Part shown: positions 12,138-63,890 of the stretch, one piece after another
How the letters are laid out: every line of letters starts with the position of its first letter
Position numbering within the stretch: the stretch's first letter is position 1
Origin: Mauremys mutica
Taxonomy: Eukaryota > Chordata > Testudines > Geoemydidae
NCBI RefSeq assembly: GCF_020497125.1
Contig: NC_059087.1
Coordinates: 18,757,925 to 18,821,924, forward strand
Direction: 5' to 3'
Length of the DNA: 64,000 bases
Made by a program: the position numbers and the translations under genes
The notes under the pieces: model-generated
The model's database searches: none
Told to the model about the DNA's origin: nothing
What the model saw: the letters and a program-made list of their open reading frames with translations, nothing else

Positions 12138-13249
12138 AATTGTCTCAAGTACTCCTCATTGTTCTGGCTACACTGGCTTTCCTAGCATTTCTAGGTTAGA
12201 ATTTCTGGAAAGGCATTTCCTTTCAACAATCTCTGTAAGCTAAATAAATAATTTTAAAAAAGTTTGTTTTACTGATCTGCATCTGGACTGTACTATTTCC
12301 CACTCCAGCTACTGTGCTCCAGTGCTGGGTTTACGTTGGCAAGCTCTCAGCAGCCTGAAGGCTTCACCTGTGTCCAAGGGAGGTGAGCATAACCCCTCCC
12401 CATGTGTATCACATGGTTTCAGCTTCTCTTTCAACTTTTACTCCCTGGGAGTAATGGCATATAATAGAATTTGAACAGTTCAAAGATTTGGACTGAAATT
12501 TGGTAAGCTTCGTGAAATTGTTGAGTACTTTTGTTGAGGATGTATATAAAATGAGATGTCTTAGCAGAGAAAAGAAATTCATTCTTCAGATATATTCTTA
12601 CCCTCTTTCTGTGATGATTTTTAAACTATTCAGTTAGCCATTGGCCATGTACTATAACAGTCCTACCTAACTTTTATTTTGAATTTCATCAACTGCTTTC
12701 CCATTTTGATACCTCTTTCTGCAGTATATCATGACTGGAGTGTTGTCAAATAATGAAGGAGCTGGGAGAAAACAGCCAGGAGGGATAACTTGAAAATCTG
12801 CTGACAAGAAGCAATTAAAGGCAATGTTGGGATATAGTGAAAGATGGAAAATATTGAAACTCGCCAGAAATATCAAAATAAACATCAGCAACGGTCGTGT
12901 CTCTGAAGTGAATTTCTCTGGTGCTTTGCACAGCTATCATCAAAAGAAAACAGATGGACTGCGAAATGTGTGAGCAGACTGACAAATTGGAATCTGATCT
13001 TCAGGAGCTTGGCCATATTGATGTTCATAATATTATTTCCCTAAAATAAGGCGATAAATAGCTTCTATGCACTATCATATTTTTATAATGCAGAGAATAG
13101 CTGGAAAGTTAATCTCAATGTAGGTCAAATGTAACAAAGCAATTTTGCTTGTATTATGTGAGGGTGAGTAGATAGGAGCAGACAAGCACTTCAGTACATA
13201 CTAGCTTATTTCTTCCTAACCCAGTAAGTGAAAGGCTAACGTTCCCATG

Positions 13250-13485
13250 ATGCTAGTCAACTGAGGGCCACGTTGGCAATTTGCCAGGATCGTGAGGGCC
13301 CAGCAAGTTGTGCAGAATAGATCATATTGCATCTGCCTCATTTTTAAGATGATGTTGTTTATGGTTGGTCAGGATGGAGCAGAGCATTCTGGGATTTGTA
13401 GCCTTGATTGACCACCCTCATTTGTAATACAAGGATACATTCAGGGCTCTGTTGTAAGTCTGTGGGCTATATTTGGCCATCCCTG
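13250..13485. mobile_element. Possible non-autonomous hAT element
   Basis: The left part reads gtcaactgagggccacgttgg and the right part tgggctatatttggccatccc. This arrangement of GGGCC...GGCCA ends resembles hAT-type short elements. Ends and target duplication are not clear, so the call is tentative. Confidence 0.35.
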
Positions 13486-14604
13486 TTTTAATCCAAGGGT
13501 ATAATGGGTTTAAAAGCACAATAAACTTCTCCTCCCCAATTCCCAGAAAATTACCTATGTTCTTTCTCTTTGTGAATGAGTATGGTCAATCACAGCCCAG
13601 GCTTTGCTCACTTCATTATATAATCAAGGCTTACCAGTATGTAGTAACTAAAAGTAGCAGTCAAACTGGCAAGAGCCACATCTTAAGCTGGGCCATTCAT
13701 ATGCAGGGTTGCTAGAAGAAGATCTGGATGTTATTGAGGCATCTTTGGGAGGACCCATGAAAATAATTTATTTAAAAAAAATAACTATTCATGTCAAAAT
13801 TAATTTCCTCCTTTCACGCACCCCTTCTCCTCTTCAAAGGCAACCAAAAATCAGTTTAAGGACTGAGGCTCCCTATTAGAATAGGAAGAATTGTTTACTA
13901 CTAACAGTTAAATTTCAGCCTTCATAAAATGAAAATAGGCAGAGCCTGACACAAAAAGGAGCAGATTCATTTCTGACACTGGCTACACAATTTCGCTTGA
14001 TGCAGGGTTTTTTAATATGCTCACATTAGGATATTGTTGAATCAGAGAGTGATGTGTGGATGGTCACAAAAGAACAGATGGAATTCTGAAAGGTCAAAGT
14101 AGGACTCAAGAACATTTTCTCCCCATGTTCCTTTTCCTCTTGAGTGTGGTACTGTTCAATGCTGACAGATGGTGACTCCGCTGCAAGCCGCTTCATCAGA
14201 GGACCTACATAAAATCTTTAGCTCTCGCAATTAACTCAAATTATTTGCAGTTAAAAAAAATTAATTGCAATTAATCGCAGTTTTAATTGCACTGTTAAGC
14301 AATAGAATACCAATTGAAATGTATTAAATATTTTTGGATGTTTTTCTACATTTTCAAATATATTGATTTCAATTACAACACAGAATACAAAGTATCCAGT
14401 GTTCACTTTATATTATGTTTGATTACTAATATTTGCACTCTAAAAATGATAAAAGAAATAGTATTTCTTGTTGCACTACAGTACTTGTATGAGGTGAAAT
14501 CTCTTCATTGTGAAAGTGCAACTTAGAAATGTAGAATTTTTTTTTGGTTACATAACTGCACTTGAAAACAAAACCATATAAAACTTTAGAGCCTACAAGT
14601 CCAC

Positions 14605-14830
14605 TCAGTCCTACTTCTCATTCAGCCAATCGCTAAGACTAACAAGTTTGCTTACATTTATGGTGATAATGCTGTCTGCTTATTATTTGCAATGTCACCT
14701 GAAAGTGAGAACAGGTGTCTGCATGGCACTTTTGTAGCTGGCGTTGCAAGGTATTTATGTACCAGATATGCTAAATATTCATATGCACCTTCATGGTTTG
14801 GCCACCATTCCAGACACGCTTCCATGCTAA
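14605..14830 (-). pseudogene. hAT transposase C-terminus, inverted copy in left arm
   Basis: On the minus strand this reads FSLSGDIANNKQTALSP with upstream YLATPATKVPC-like residues, the dimerisation end of a hAT transposase. It mirrors the + strand copy in the right arm and carries stop codons. It is non-functional. Confidence 0.7.
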
Positions 14831-14989
14831 TGATGCTTGTTTAAAAAAAAAAAAGTTAATTAAATTTGTGATTAAATTTGTGAACTCTTTGGGAGAGAAT
14901 TGTATGTCTCCTGCTCTGTTTTGCCTGCATTCTACAATATATTTCATGTTATAGCAGTCTTGGATGATGACCCAGTACATGTTGTTTGT

Positions 14990-15715
14990 TTTTAAGAACA
15001 CTTTCACTGCAGATCGGACAAAATGCAAGGAAGGTACCAATGTGAGATTTCTAAAGATAGCTATGGCACTTGACCCAAGGTTTAAGAATCTGATTAACCT
15101 TCTAAAATCAGAGGGATGAGGTGTGGAGCATGCTTCCAGAAGTTTTAAGAGCAACCCTTCAGTACAGAAACTACAGAACCTGAACCACCAAAAAAAGAAA
15201 AACCTCCTACTGGGTGGCATCTGACTCAGATGATGAAAATGAACATACATTGGTCTGCACTGCTTTGGATTGTTATTGAGCAGAACCCATGAGCAGCATA
15301 GATGCATGTCCTTTGGAATGGTAGTTGAACCATAAAGGGACTTTTTTTTTTTAATATAGAGATATACCTATCTCATAAAACTGGAAGGGACCCTGAAAGA
15401 TCATTGAGTCCAGCCTTCAGCCTTCACTAGCAGGACCAAGTATTGATATTGCCTCAGCTACTTAAGTGGCCCTCTCAAGGATGGAGCTCACAATCCTGGG
15501 TTTAGCAGGCCAATGCTCAAACCACTGAGCTATCCCTCCCCCCAGTGAATCTTTAGTGCATTTGGCATGTAAATATCTTGTAACGCTGGCTACAATAGTG
15601 CCATGTGAATGCCTGTTCTCTCTTTCAGGTGACATTGTAAACAAGAAGCGGACAGCATTATCTCCTGCAAATGTAAACAAACTTGTTTGTCTGAGCGACT
15701 GGCTTAACAAGAAGT
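14990..15715 (+). pseudogene. hAT transposase remnant, broken and interrupted by a SINE
   Basis: Around 15000-15115 the + strand reads a transposase segment with VRFLKIAMALDPRFKNL. After a stop and frameshifts, the C-terminal dimerisation part is found at about 15550-15715: LSGDIVNKKRTALSPANV, then NKLVCLSDWLNKK and TAG. The SINE at 15342-15544 splits the frame. The opposite-strand open frame over 14771-15307 is antisense noise. Confidence 0.8.
15342..15544 (-). mobile_element. tRNA-derived SINE with CR1-like 3' tail (turtle polIII/SINE type)
   Basis: On the minus strand it starts GGGAGGGATAGCTCAGTGG. An A-box-like TAGCTCAGTGG is at 15522-15532 and a B-box-like GATTGTGAGCTCCATCC at 15479-15495. 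The tail reads GACTCAATGATCTTTCAGGG and CCCTTCCAGTTTTATGAGA, which resembles the CR1 LINE 3' end. It ends in GAGATAGGTATATC and a T-run on the + strand. A tRNA head on a CR1-type tail is the known design of cryptodiran turtle SINEs. It is inserted inside the hAT transposase remnant, so it is younger than that element. Confidence 0.87.
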
Positions 15716-17293
15716 AGGACTGAGTGGACTTGGCAGCTCTAAAGTTTGACATTGTGTTATTTTTGAATGAAGGGTTTTTTTAACATAATTCTACATTTGT
15801 AAATTCAACTTTAATGATAGAGATTGCACTATAGTACTTGTATTAGGTGAACTGAAAAATACTATTTCTTTTGTTTTATACAGTGCAAATATTTGTAATA
15901 AAAAACAAACATATACTGAGCACTGTACACTTTGTATTCTGTGTTGTAAATGATATCAACGTATTTGAAAATGTAGAAAATATCCAAAAATCTTTAAATG
16001 GTATTCTATTATTAACAGTGCAATTCATTGCAATTAATTTTTTTAATCGCTTGACAGCCCTAAAAATCTTTTGAAACAAATAATTCTCAGATCCATCTTC
16101 CATGAGGGAGAGTGGAAATAAGCATGAAACCCTGGCCTTGTAGCCACCTACCTGGGCATCTTGAATGGGAGAGTTGGAAAAGTAAGGATGAGCTAGCTCA
16201 TGCAACAGCCAAACCACATCCTTAAAGGTGAACTATAAAGCAAAAATGAAGACTCAGGTAAGTACAGATTTCTGTACAGCTCCATTCACCAGGCTTTGGA
16301 GCGTATTCATCAAATAAATGTTTTAACTAGTCTTTTAAAAATGTTTTCCCCTTTCTGAAATTAGCATTCCACATCCTCGCTTGCTGAAGCCCTGCCCATT
16401 CTGAAACATCCCAGATACCGAGGTTTTCAATAAGACTTCTTGCATGTCTGATGTCATAGAATGATACCTTCTGTGATTTCTTCAAAAAGCAGGAACTGCC
16501 AAGAACTCTTTTAGAAGGGAAAAATATTTTTAAAGAGACTTCTGTAGCAAATTGCCCCGATAGCTTGGTTAGGCTGTGTCTGCACTAAATATTTTTTTTG
16601 TGCCACTGCTACCAGCAATGTTAATAATACTGAAAACACTAGCATCGATGGGGCACAGACATTTTAATCACGGTCATCTATATGGGCTCAAAGCAGCTCT
16701 AGAGTAGCTAAAACACTTATGCCTTGTGTCCATTGTATCTCTATCAGTGGTGTGAGAATCAGTGGGGCACTTTTTTAAAGAGTGCATAGGCCAGGCCTGT
16801 GTGGGGAGGTTTATCAAACATCTGTGCGTAACTCGATTTTATTCTTGTTGGGCAGTTTGGCTTGAAACTTCTTCAAAATCAAAACTCAGTAACAGTTTCC
16901 TAGCTGCTGAGCCTCCTTGAGAATAATCTGTGTGAGAGGTACTTGTCTTGAGAATCCCAGCTCGGAGCTAAGATCTAGAAAAGAGATTCCGTACTATAGA
17001 CAGTGTGTTTCATTAAGATGCATGGTATGGAGGAGGTATAGTGAGAAGTGACACTGAATGCTATTCCACAAATGAAGAAAGGGAAAAGAAATGTGGACTC
17101 CAGTTATGGTGCGGTCTTGTTTCTTCCCATTAGCTTGGAGGGCTCCATCCTGTTTGGAGACATGGCAAAATGTAGAAGTCACCCAGGTTTTTTTACCCAT
17201 CACAGTTTTCTATGTATCTTATAATGGAAGATAGAAGATGTACTTGTGACCTTCCAGGGTGCAATCCAGAACAGTGAGGTGCTGTCACCACGT

Positions 17294-17432
17294 GCCTGGG
17301 TGTGGCTGGTGTTTGCTCACAAAGAGCCTGCTGGAATGTAATTCACTCCTTGAGTGTCTGTGTGCAGCCACAGCCCTGGTCCAGAACCTCTGATTCCAAC
17401 ATCCTGTTAGCAAACACCAGCCACACCCAGGC
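17294..17432. repeat. 24-bp perfect inverted repeat with 91-bp spacer
   Basis: The sequence at 17294-17317 (starting gcctgggtgtgg) is the exact inverse complement of 17409-17432 (ending ccacacccaggc). The spacer is unremarkable. It may be a remnant of a larger palindromic element. I do not recognise the family. Confidence 0.7.
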
Positions 17433-18434
17433 TCCCACGAGCCAAACTCCTAATATATATTATTTCACAAATCATCTATTTATCAATGGTAGAAAACAGT
17501 GACTCCTTCAATGCACACTTCCCCTTTTTTTCCTGAACTGTATTTAACTGCTCAGCCTTTTGCTGGCTCTTCACCTAGTCTGTTATAACTGTAGCTGGCA
17601 TTCTGTCATTCTAGATCTAGAAGAATTAGCTAGAGATGTATGCTTGAGATATATTAGTTACTTCATATTTTTTCATTAGTTATATTTTCAAAGGGCAGGT
17701 TTAACATCTATCCTTTTGAGGGCTGGGTTGCCACAGCAAACACTCTGGAGGAATCCAGTTTCTAAAAGGATTGACGTAGTGAGCGGCCATGACCCATCTG
17801 TTGTGATTTTGAACACAGACGTTGACTCCCATGCGTGCCCTTCACTCTGTTTTGCATCACTGTTCAGTAGACCTCTGTTTTATAAGGCCAGGACACAGAA
17901 GCTGCCATTTCAGCAGCCTAATATGCAGTCATGCAAGTAATTCAGGATCTGTACTGCAAGCCCTCCAGAATGTAAGTAGTTTAGTGTCTAGTGACAAATT
18001 ACCAAACTATAGTGCAAATACTATAGAGGGCCTGCATGTCAGTGAATTGTACAAAGCAGGATGAAGATGTGTTCATTAAGTGGTAATGCTTCTGGGAGAA
18101 AAGTCAGGGATATTGCTTGCAAGTCATGAGTGAATTACATACCATCATGGAGCCAGCTCTGTGGGGGATGCTTGCATAGCTGCTGCCTGCTTTGTGACTG
18201 GCTCTAGAGATATGGCTATTTGCTTAGACTTTAAATGCCATCAAAGTTTGTCAAATAGGACAATGATAGTTATGAACATTTTTGAGCTGGAGCTTTGCAT
18301 GACTGTGTAAGGAGTGCACCTGAAAAAATGTAATGGTATCAATTCATAAAGTGAGCTGTACCAATTTATTATGCTTGGAATTAAACTTAAAGAGCGAGCA
18401 CACTAGCATATGTTTGTATTTTATTTCTTTAAAC

Positions 18435-18484
18435 GTGTGTGTGTGTGTGTGTGTATGTATATGTATGACAGAGAGAGAGAGAGA
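18435..18484. repeat. Microsatellite (GT)n followed by (GA)n
   Basis: GT dinucleotides at about 18435-18454, a short TATG-rich spacer, then GA dinucleotides to 18484. Confidence 0.95.
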
Positions 18485-20702
18485 ATGCATGTCTGCTTTT
18501 ATCCTATCAGAGTATCTTTTAATTCCCAAATTGTTTTTAGAGCATTAAACTAAAAGTTAGTTGTCAGGATTGTGCACAATGCTTTCTAGAAACCTCAGAA
18601 GAGACCCTCACAGGCTCCTGAAATCCCTTACAGGTCTCCAGAGTCATAGCTTGAGTATTACTGCCTTCAAGGGTAAGACAAAATTATAGCACTCAATAAT
18701 AGTAACAAGAGCAGAGGAGGAGAGAAGTAGAAGCAAGGGAGAAAAATAAGTTTCCAGTGGAGGTTTGCAATTAATTGAAGAGCCAACAAGGGAAAAAAAT
18801 AGGCAAGAAATTTCTAGATAGCAGGAGATATACACAGGAGAAAGTTCTTGAACCAGCAATAATGAGTTTCTGGAGAAGGAGAGAGAAGAGGCAAATGCTA
18901 GACAAGCGGTTGAAAAGAGGAGGGCTCCCAAATCTCTAGGCTGGAAACAAGTCTTTGCAGAGAGGGAGATGATTTTAAGAACAAGCAAGGCAATTTTGAA
19001 CTGGATCCTGAAAGCAATGGTAGACCTTTTTAAGTGGGACTGGTGTCATGTTTCTTGCATGTGCTAGAACAGGAACTTTGGCACTATTATGATGTTATTG
19101 AGTCTTGCTCTATCATAACATGTGAGTACCATTGAAGCAGTGGCACACTTTACTTTCCTGAGATTTTGACGTTTCTGTTTGTTAAAATCCTGACAATCAT
19201 ATCGACTCCAAAAGGTCAGTTATAATGTGAAGGGAAACAGATCCACAGCCACCAAAGATTCAGTAGTCCTCACTGTACCGCATGCTGCAGATTCCTAGAA
19301 CTTTGTGCTCATAAGCAGAGAGAATATGTAGGATCCTCAGCTTCTGAAGTGTAGTCTCCTGCCACTTGAGTCAGTATTAGGACTTCATGCTCAAGGAAGT
19401 CTAACATTCTGTCCAGTAGAAGGCACTGGCAATCATACACACTACCCAGGACATTTATGAATGCTATATATGTCATCAGACTAGCAAAGGGGACTAGAGA
19501 TCTGCAAATTAAACAGTTTCTAGCTACAAAGTGACTCTGAAGAGTTGTGGTAAAGTGGGGACTCAGGATGGAGCACTTTAAGGGGTATATGAATCTTCTG
19601 AAGAGAGACTTAAATGGCTGATTTTTTTGGGAAGGAGGGTGAGGTGTTTTGTAGTGCTATTAGCTTCTCCATTTAAATAAAAGCTCTTCCAAGGCATAAA
19701 TGCTGTTCTTCTAAGGGCTGTGAAAGATTGGCACCAACAGGCCAAAGAACAAGCAGCAGCCAAAGGAGAGCAGATGTCCCAAAACTGAGGGGGAAGCAGT
19801 TTGGTGAATGATAGGCAAGACCACGCCATTGCATTATAGTAAATGGAAAGTCTCCCACAAACTTCAATAGACTTTGGATCATGCCAATAATGCCTTTCTC
19901 CTAAAGGATCCCAAATTACATACACACAAGTATCGCTGTCCCCATCTCTGAAATGCCACCATCTCCGGAGTGGAAGGGCACTAGGCAGACCACCACCACA
20001 ACAACATAATGTACAGGGGTTGGGAGGACAGGAAATTCTAGCCAGAGACACCAGGGTAAATCCTTACCGTTATAAAAAGTAGCATAGGATCTCTAATGTC
20101 CACAAAGAGCAGATCGGACCTTAATTTGCAAAGTCTTAGCTGAAATGCCCATATACAGTAGACTGTGTGGAACTCAATGTATCTACCTGAGAAAAGTCCA
20201 GGAAGTTGAAAAATTTAGGAAAAAAATCACAAAAAGTCAAGATTATTTTTTGTTTAGTTTTGTTAAAATTTCAGAAACCTTCAAACTGTTCTACCTGGAA
20301 GGAAGAAGATCTGGGTCAATTTTGTCAAGGATCAAATCCCTGTAGCTAAAGTGTCTATGTATTTAAGAAATCAAATGCTTAGACTATTAAGCACCCCCAA
20401 CAAAGCAGTAACCCAGTAGGAAGAGTAATAGACTCACAGAGAGATGTGCAACAGAGACCACATGAAGAAAGATGTTTTTTCTCTTGACTATTAAACACTG
20501 AGCACAATGTTTTGGGTGGTGTCCATTTAACGAGAAAAATAATGGAATGTTGGAATCAGGAGGACTTGGCTAATTGGTAGAGACCATCGGTTTTGGGTAA
20601 TTGCTGGATTTTGGAAGCTGGATTGGAGAGCAGAAAGAGACTAAAAGAGCCCATTTATTTTAAGAGTCTTTGTCATTAAACATGTAAATATTTGCTTATT
20701 TG

Positions 20703-20931
20703 CAGCAAAGAATCCTGTGACACCTTATAGGCTAACAGACGTTTTGCAGCATGAGCTTTCGTGGGTGAATACCCACTTCTTCGGATGCAAGAAGAAGTGG
20801 GTATTTGTTGCATCCGAAGAAGTGGGTATTCACCCACGAAAGCTCATGCTGCAAAACGTCTGTTAGTCTATAAGGTGCCACAGGATTCTTTGCTGCTTCT
20901 ACAGAACCAGACTAACACGGCTACCCCTCTG
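20703..20931. mobile_element. Head-to-head Penelope-like tails with 15-bp target duplication
   Basis: Two copies of the same terminal tail face each other: a minus-strand copy (about 20703-20790) and a plus-strand copy (about 20811-20931). The junction is roughly 20 bp of partly repeated sequence. Each has a GTGGGT...ACCCAC hairpin followed by GAAAGC, and the shared motif taaggtgccac on its strand. The flanks are the identical 15-mer atatttgcttatttg at 20688-20702 and 20932-20946, which proves insertion as one unit. The right copy ends in the fuller terminus actaacacggctacccctctg. Confidence 0.82.
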
Positions 20932-21940
20932 ATATTTGCTTATTTGTAATCTTTGCTAATAAAGTTATTTCTGCCTGTAAAGCTTGAGATTCTGTATCTT
21001 TCCAATACTTTGAGCTTCCCCAAATTTTTGAGCCCCTGATTTCCATTCCCTATATCAGTCCTCAGGAGTCATAGCATCATAATCAGGGTTGGGTATAGTA
21101 TGCAGTTTTAAAAGTAGACTCTAGAAAAAAATATATTAATGCATATTTTGGACTTGTTTGCATTTTGGAGAGTATTTATAAAGCTCCCAAAGACAAATTT
21201 CATTAAGTTTGTCTTTGTTACTAGTTTCTTTAAAATGTAACATTTAAAATGGCTGATTTTGCAAGCCTATGATTCCAACCCTGAAGATTTCAAATACTGT
21301 TCTTTGTAAATGATAAATCATAGGCCCCTTGAGTCTATTAAGATTTACTGTACAATCAGGGGGTCCAAAAAAAATCAAACTTGCTGATCATGCAGCAGCC
21401 ATGACTGTGCCACTTAAGTAAACTAAAGAATTCCTATTAAAAAAATCATTTTTTACCAGAGCTGGCTAGCTTCAAATTTAGGGGACAGGAGTGGGTACCC
21501 TCCAAAATTGCCATGTAGGAGGTGGGAGCACAAGCCCTTAGATTTTGGCAATCACCATCATCAGTTTGAATGTGCGGGAGGTGGTCAGACAGATACAAGT
21601 AGGAATATATGATTTATGTGACTCAATAGACTATGTCCTGCATGTGGATTTGTCTACACACAGTTTTTGGACCAATTTAACTGCATCAGTTTAGAACCCT
21701 TAAGTGATCAGCTTTCATCCCAAAGCATAATAGATTATTGCAGTTGAGCATGAATACTACAACTATCAATGTTATTATTCACCTCTCTACCCAATAATAA
21801 TAATCCACCAACTAAGGGAGAGAGGGAAAGAGAAAGGAAATGCTTATGCACCCAGTATTAACATAAATAATAATTGGTCATAAAACTATTGAGCCACATT
21901 TTTAATGCAGCATCATTATTTGACATAGTATGTTACCAAT

Positions 21941-22133
21941 AAGAACAGGAGTACTTGTGGCACCTTAAAGACTAACACATTTATTTTAGCATGAGCTTTC
22001 GTGAGCTGCAGCTCACTTCTGAGCTGCAGCTCACGAAAGCTCATGCTAAAATAAATTTGTTAGTCTTTAAGGTGCCACAAGTACTCCTGTTCTTTTTGCA
22101 GATACAGACTAACATGGCTGCTACTCTGAAACC
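21941..22133. mobile_element. Head-to-head Penelope-like tails with 12-bp target duplication
   Basis: The minus-strand tail (21941-22016) and plus-strand tail (22021-22133) form a near-perfect palindrome around ttct. The hairpin here is GTGAGC/GCTCAC followed by GAAAGC, a different subfamily from the 20.7-kb copy. Identical 12-mers tatgttaccaat flank it at 21929-21940 and 22134-22145. The CTGANGA half of the hammerhead-like core is lost at the centre, so this copy cannot form the full motif. Confidence 0.82.
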
Positions 22134-22889
22134 TATGTTACCAATGTAATTACTCTGCCCCAAGATAGGTTGGGGTCACCAGAGATTCCAACTATGACTC
22201 AACCTCTACTTTTAATAGCCAAAGCCACTACTAGCTCTGTTAGCTAATGCTGTGCCAAGCTCGTAAAATATTGTCTGTGGCCTAGCCACCACAAAAAGGG
22301 AACACTGTGCCACACTGAATGGGATACAACCTTTTTTTGGCATGATTTTCACAGACATTAAGTGCCATTAGTACACATTGACTTCAATCAGAGTTGGGGT
22401 CAGTATCTTTGAAAAACAAGCTGTTTGCTTGAATTCTGAAAAAAATAGGGGCTGGTAGAAATTAACAGTTTGCTGTCAGGGATTTTTGTTTTGGCCTTGT
22501 AATGCACAGGATGTAGATATTATGAGAAAGATTTATGGGGTAGTGGAGGGAATTCTGCTTATGAACAATTTGATCACCCACTCTGTAGAATTTGATCGGG
22601 ATGGGGGCACGTTTTGCCAACCCCAAGCTTTTCCTTTCTTTTTGGCAGTGGGTGTGTGTGTGTGAAATTAACCGCCTTAGTATTAAATCACAAGGGAAAC
22701 CCTCGCTGCTGCTGACAGATCAGCTTTGGCAATAAAGGAGATTTAAAGAGAAAGGCGCCAGTAAGATTTTAAAGGTCTCCATGAAATACACAGGGATGGA
22801 GTGGGACAGGGAGAGGGGCAGCTTCTGAAAACTGCCTTACAGTAAAGGCAAATGCTATCTGTGCCCTACCATAGAGGTAATCAATATTA

Positions 22890-23488
22890 ATGGGAAAGAA
22901 GGGAGCCTTGGCAGCTCTGCTGGAGTGAGAGCTCTGCCCTGGGCAGCATCCCTGAGCCTGGGCCCACTGCAGGGATCCTGGACCAGCTGAGTGGAGAATG
23001 AGGAGGGTGGGGGGTCAAGTCACGTGATACCTTGGGGCAGGACCGGAGCCAGGCTCTTGCGGAAGGATACCTAGGTCTTGTCAAGTGACTCTGTCTCTCT
23101 TCTGGGTTGTGCATCTCTTTAGAGGATGAAGCCCCTCCAGAGTCCCCTTATGAACGCGGCGATGCCTTCTCCCCCCTCCAGTGGGAATGGGAGATAGAGG
23201 GAGAAAGGTGGCGGAGGTGTGAGGCTAGTGAAGGGACTATTTGTTTGGAGACCCCGGCGGGCTGAGGAGCGGAGTGATTCTGAATAGGGTGAGTGGGCCC
23301 GAGGTCTGAGTCAGAAAAGGAGCTGAGGGGGCTGGGGACAAGATCCTTGAGCACCGCTCTGCGCCTGCGCGGCCCCCCCCTCCTCCCTGTCTGTGTGCGT
23401 GCGGGGTACAGCAGCGCCTGCCCCTCTGCCTGCCGCGGCCGGGTCCTGCGCCTCTGCCCTGGGCACCCTGCAGGGGCTACGCGCAGCC
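22890..23488 (+). promoter_or_regulatory. CLTCL1: CpG-island promoter and 5' UTR region of CLTCL1
   Basis: GC content and CpG frequency rise sharply from about 22.9 kb and peak over 23.3-23.8 kb around exon 1. There is no obvious TATA box, which fits a housekeeping-type promoter. GCGCCTGCGC at 23361-23370 is one base from the NRF1 site core as I remember it. The transcription start cannot be fixed by eye, but probably lies within about 200 bp upstream of the ATG. Because stop codons are rare in such GC-rich DNA, long frames open on both strands here. I do not take them as genes. Confidence 0.6.

Positions 23489-63890
<40,402 letters not shown>

Larger units (their letters stand above)
14219..16062 (+). 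mobile_element. hAT DNA transposon, palindromic, with exact 8-bp target duplication
   Basis: AAAATCTT occurs at 14211-14218 and again at 16063-16070, exactly flanking the element. The right end is the inverse of TAGGGCTGTCAAGCGATTAA and the left end is a worn version of it. The arms (about 14219-14840 and 15295-16062, the latter interrupted by a SINE) are inverse copies over several hundred bases: for example, the first-arm block around 14290-14400 reappears inverted around 15930-16020. The centre and right arm carry transposase remains on the + strand. The 8-bp duplication and the C-terminal transposase sequence place it in hAT. It is inactive, with multiple stops and frameshifts. Confidence 0.88.
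8801..22880. other. Intergenic region between SNAP29 and CLTCL1
   Basis: About 14 kb with no exon I can support. It is made of transposon remains (listed separately) in unremarkable AT-rich sequence. Within 8801-11300, 12150-14200, 16070-18400, 18500-20680 and 22150-22880 I see no genes, apart from the small repeats listed. Confidence 0.65.

Noticed and set aside
14771..15307. 178-codon open frame on the minus strand
   Set aside because: It is antisense to the hAT transposase remnant, whose recognisable residues read on the plus strand here.
16590..16800. Possible MITE starting ggctgtgtctgcac
   Set aside because: Only one end resembles the Harbinger-like family; the other end and flanks do not support it.
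19578..20051. 157-codon open frame on the minus strand
   Set aside because: I recognise no domain, and the plus strand here has phrases typical of old interspersed repeats (actttggatcatgcc). Not supported as a gene.
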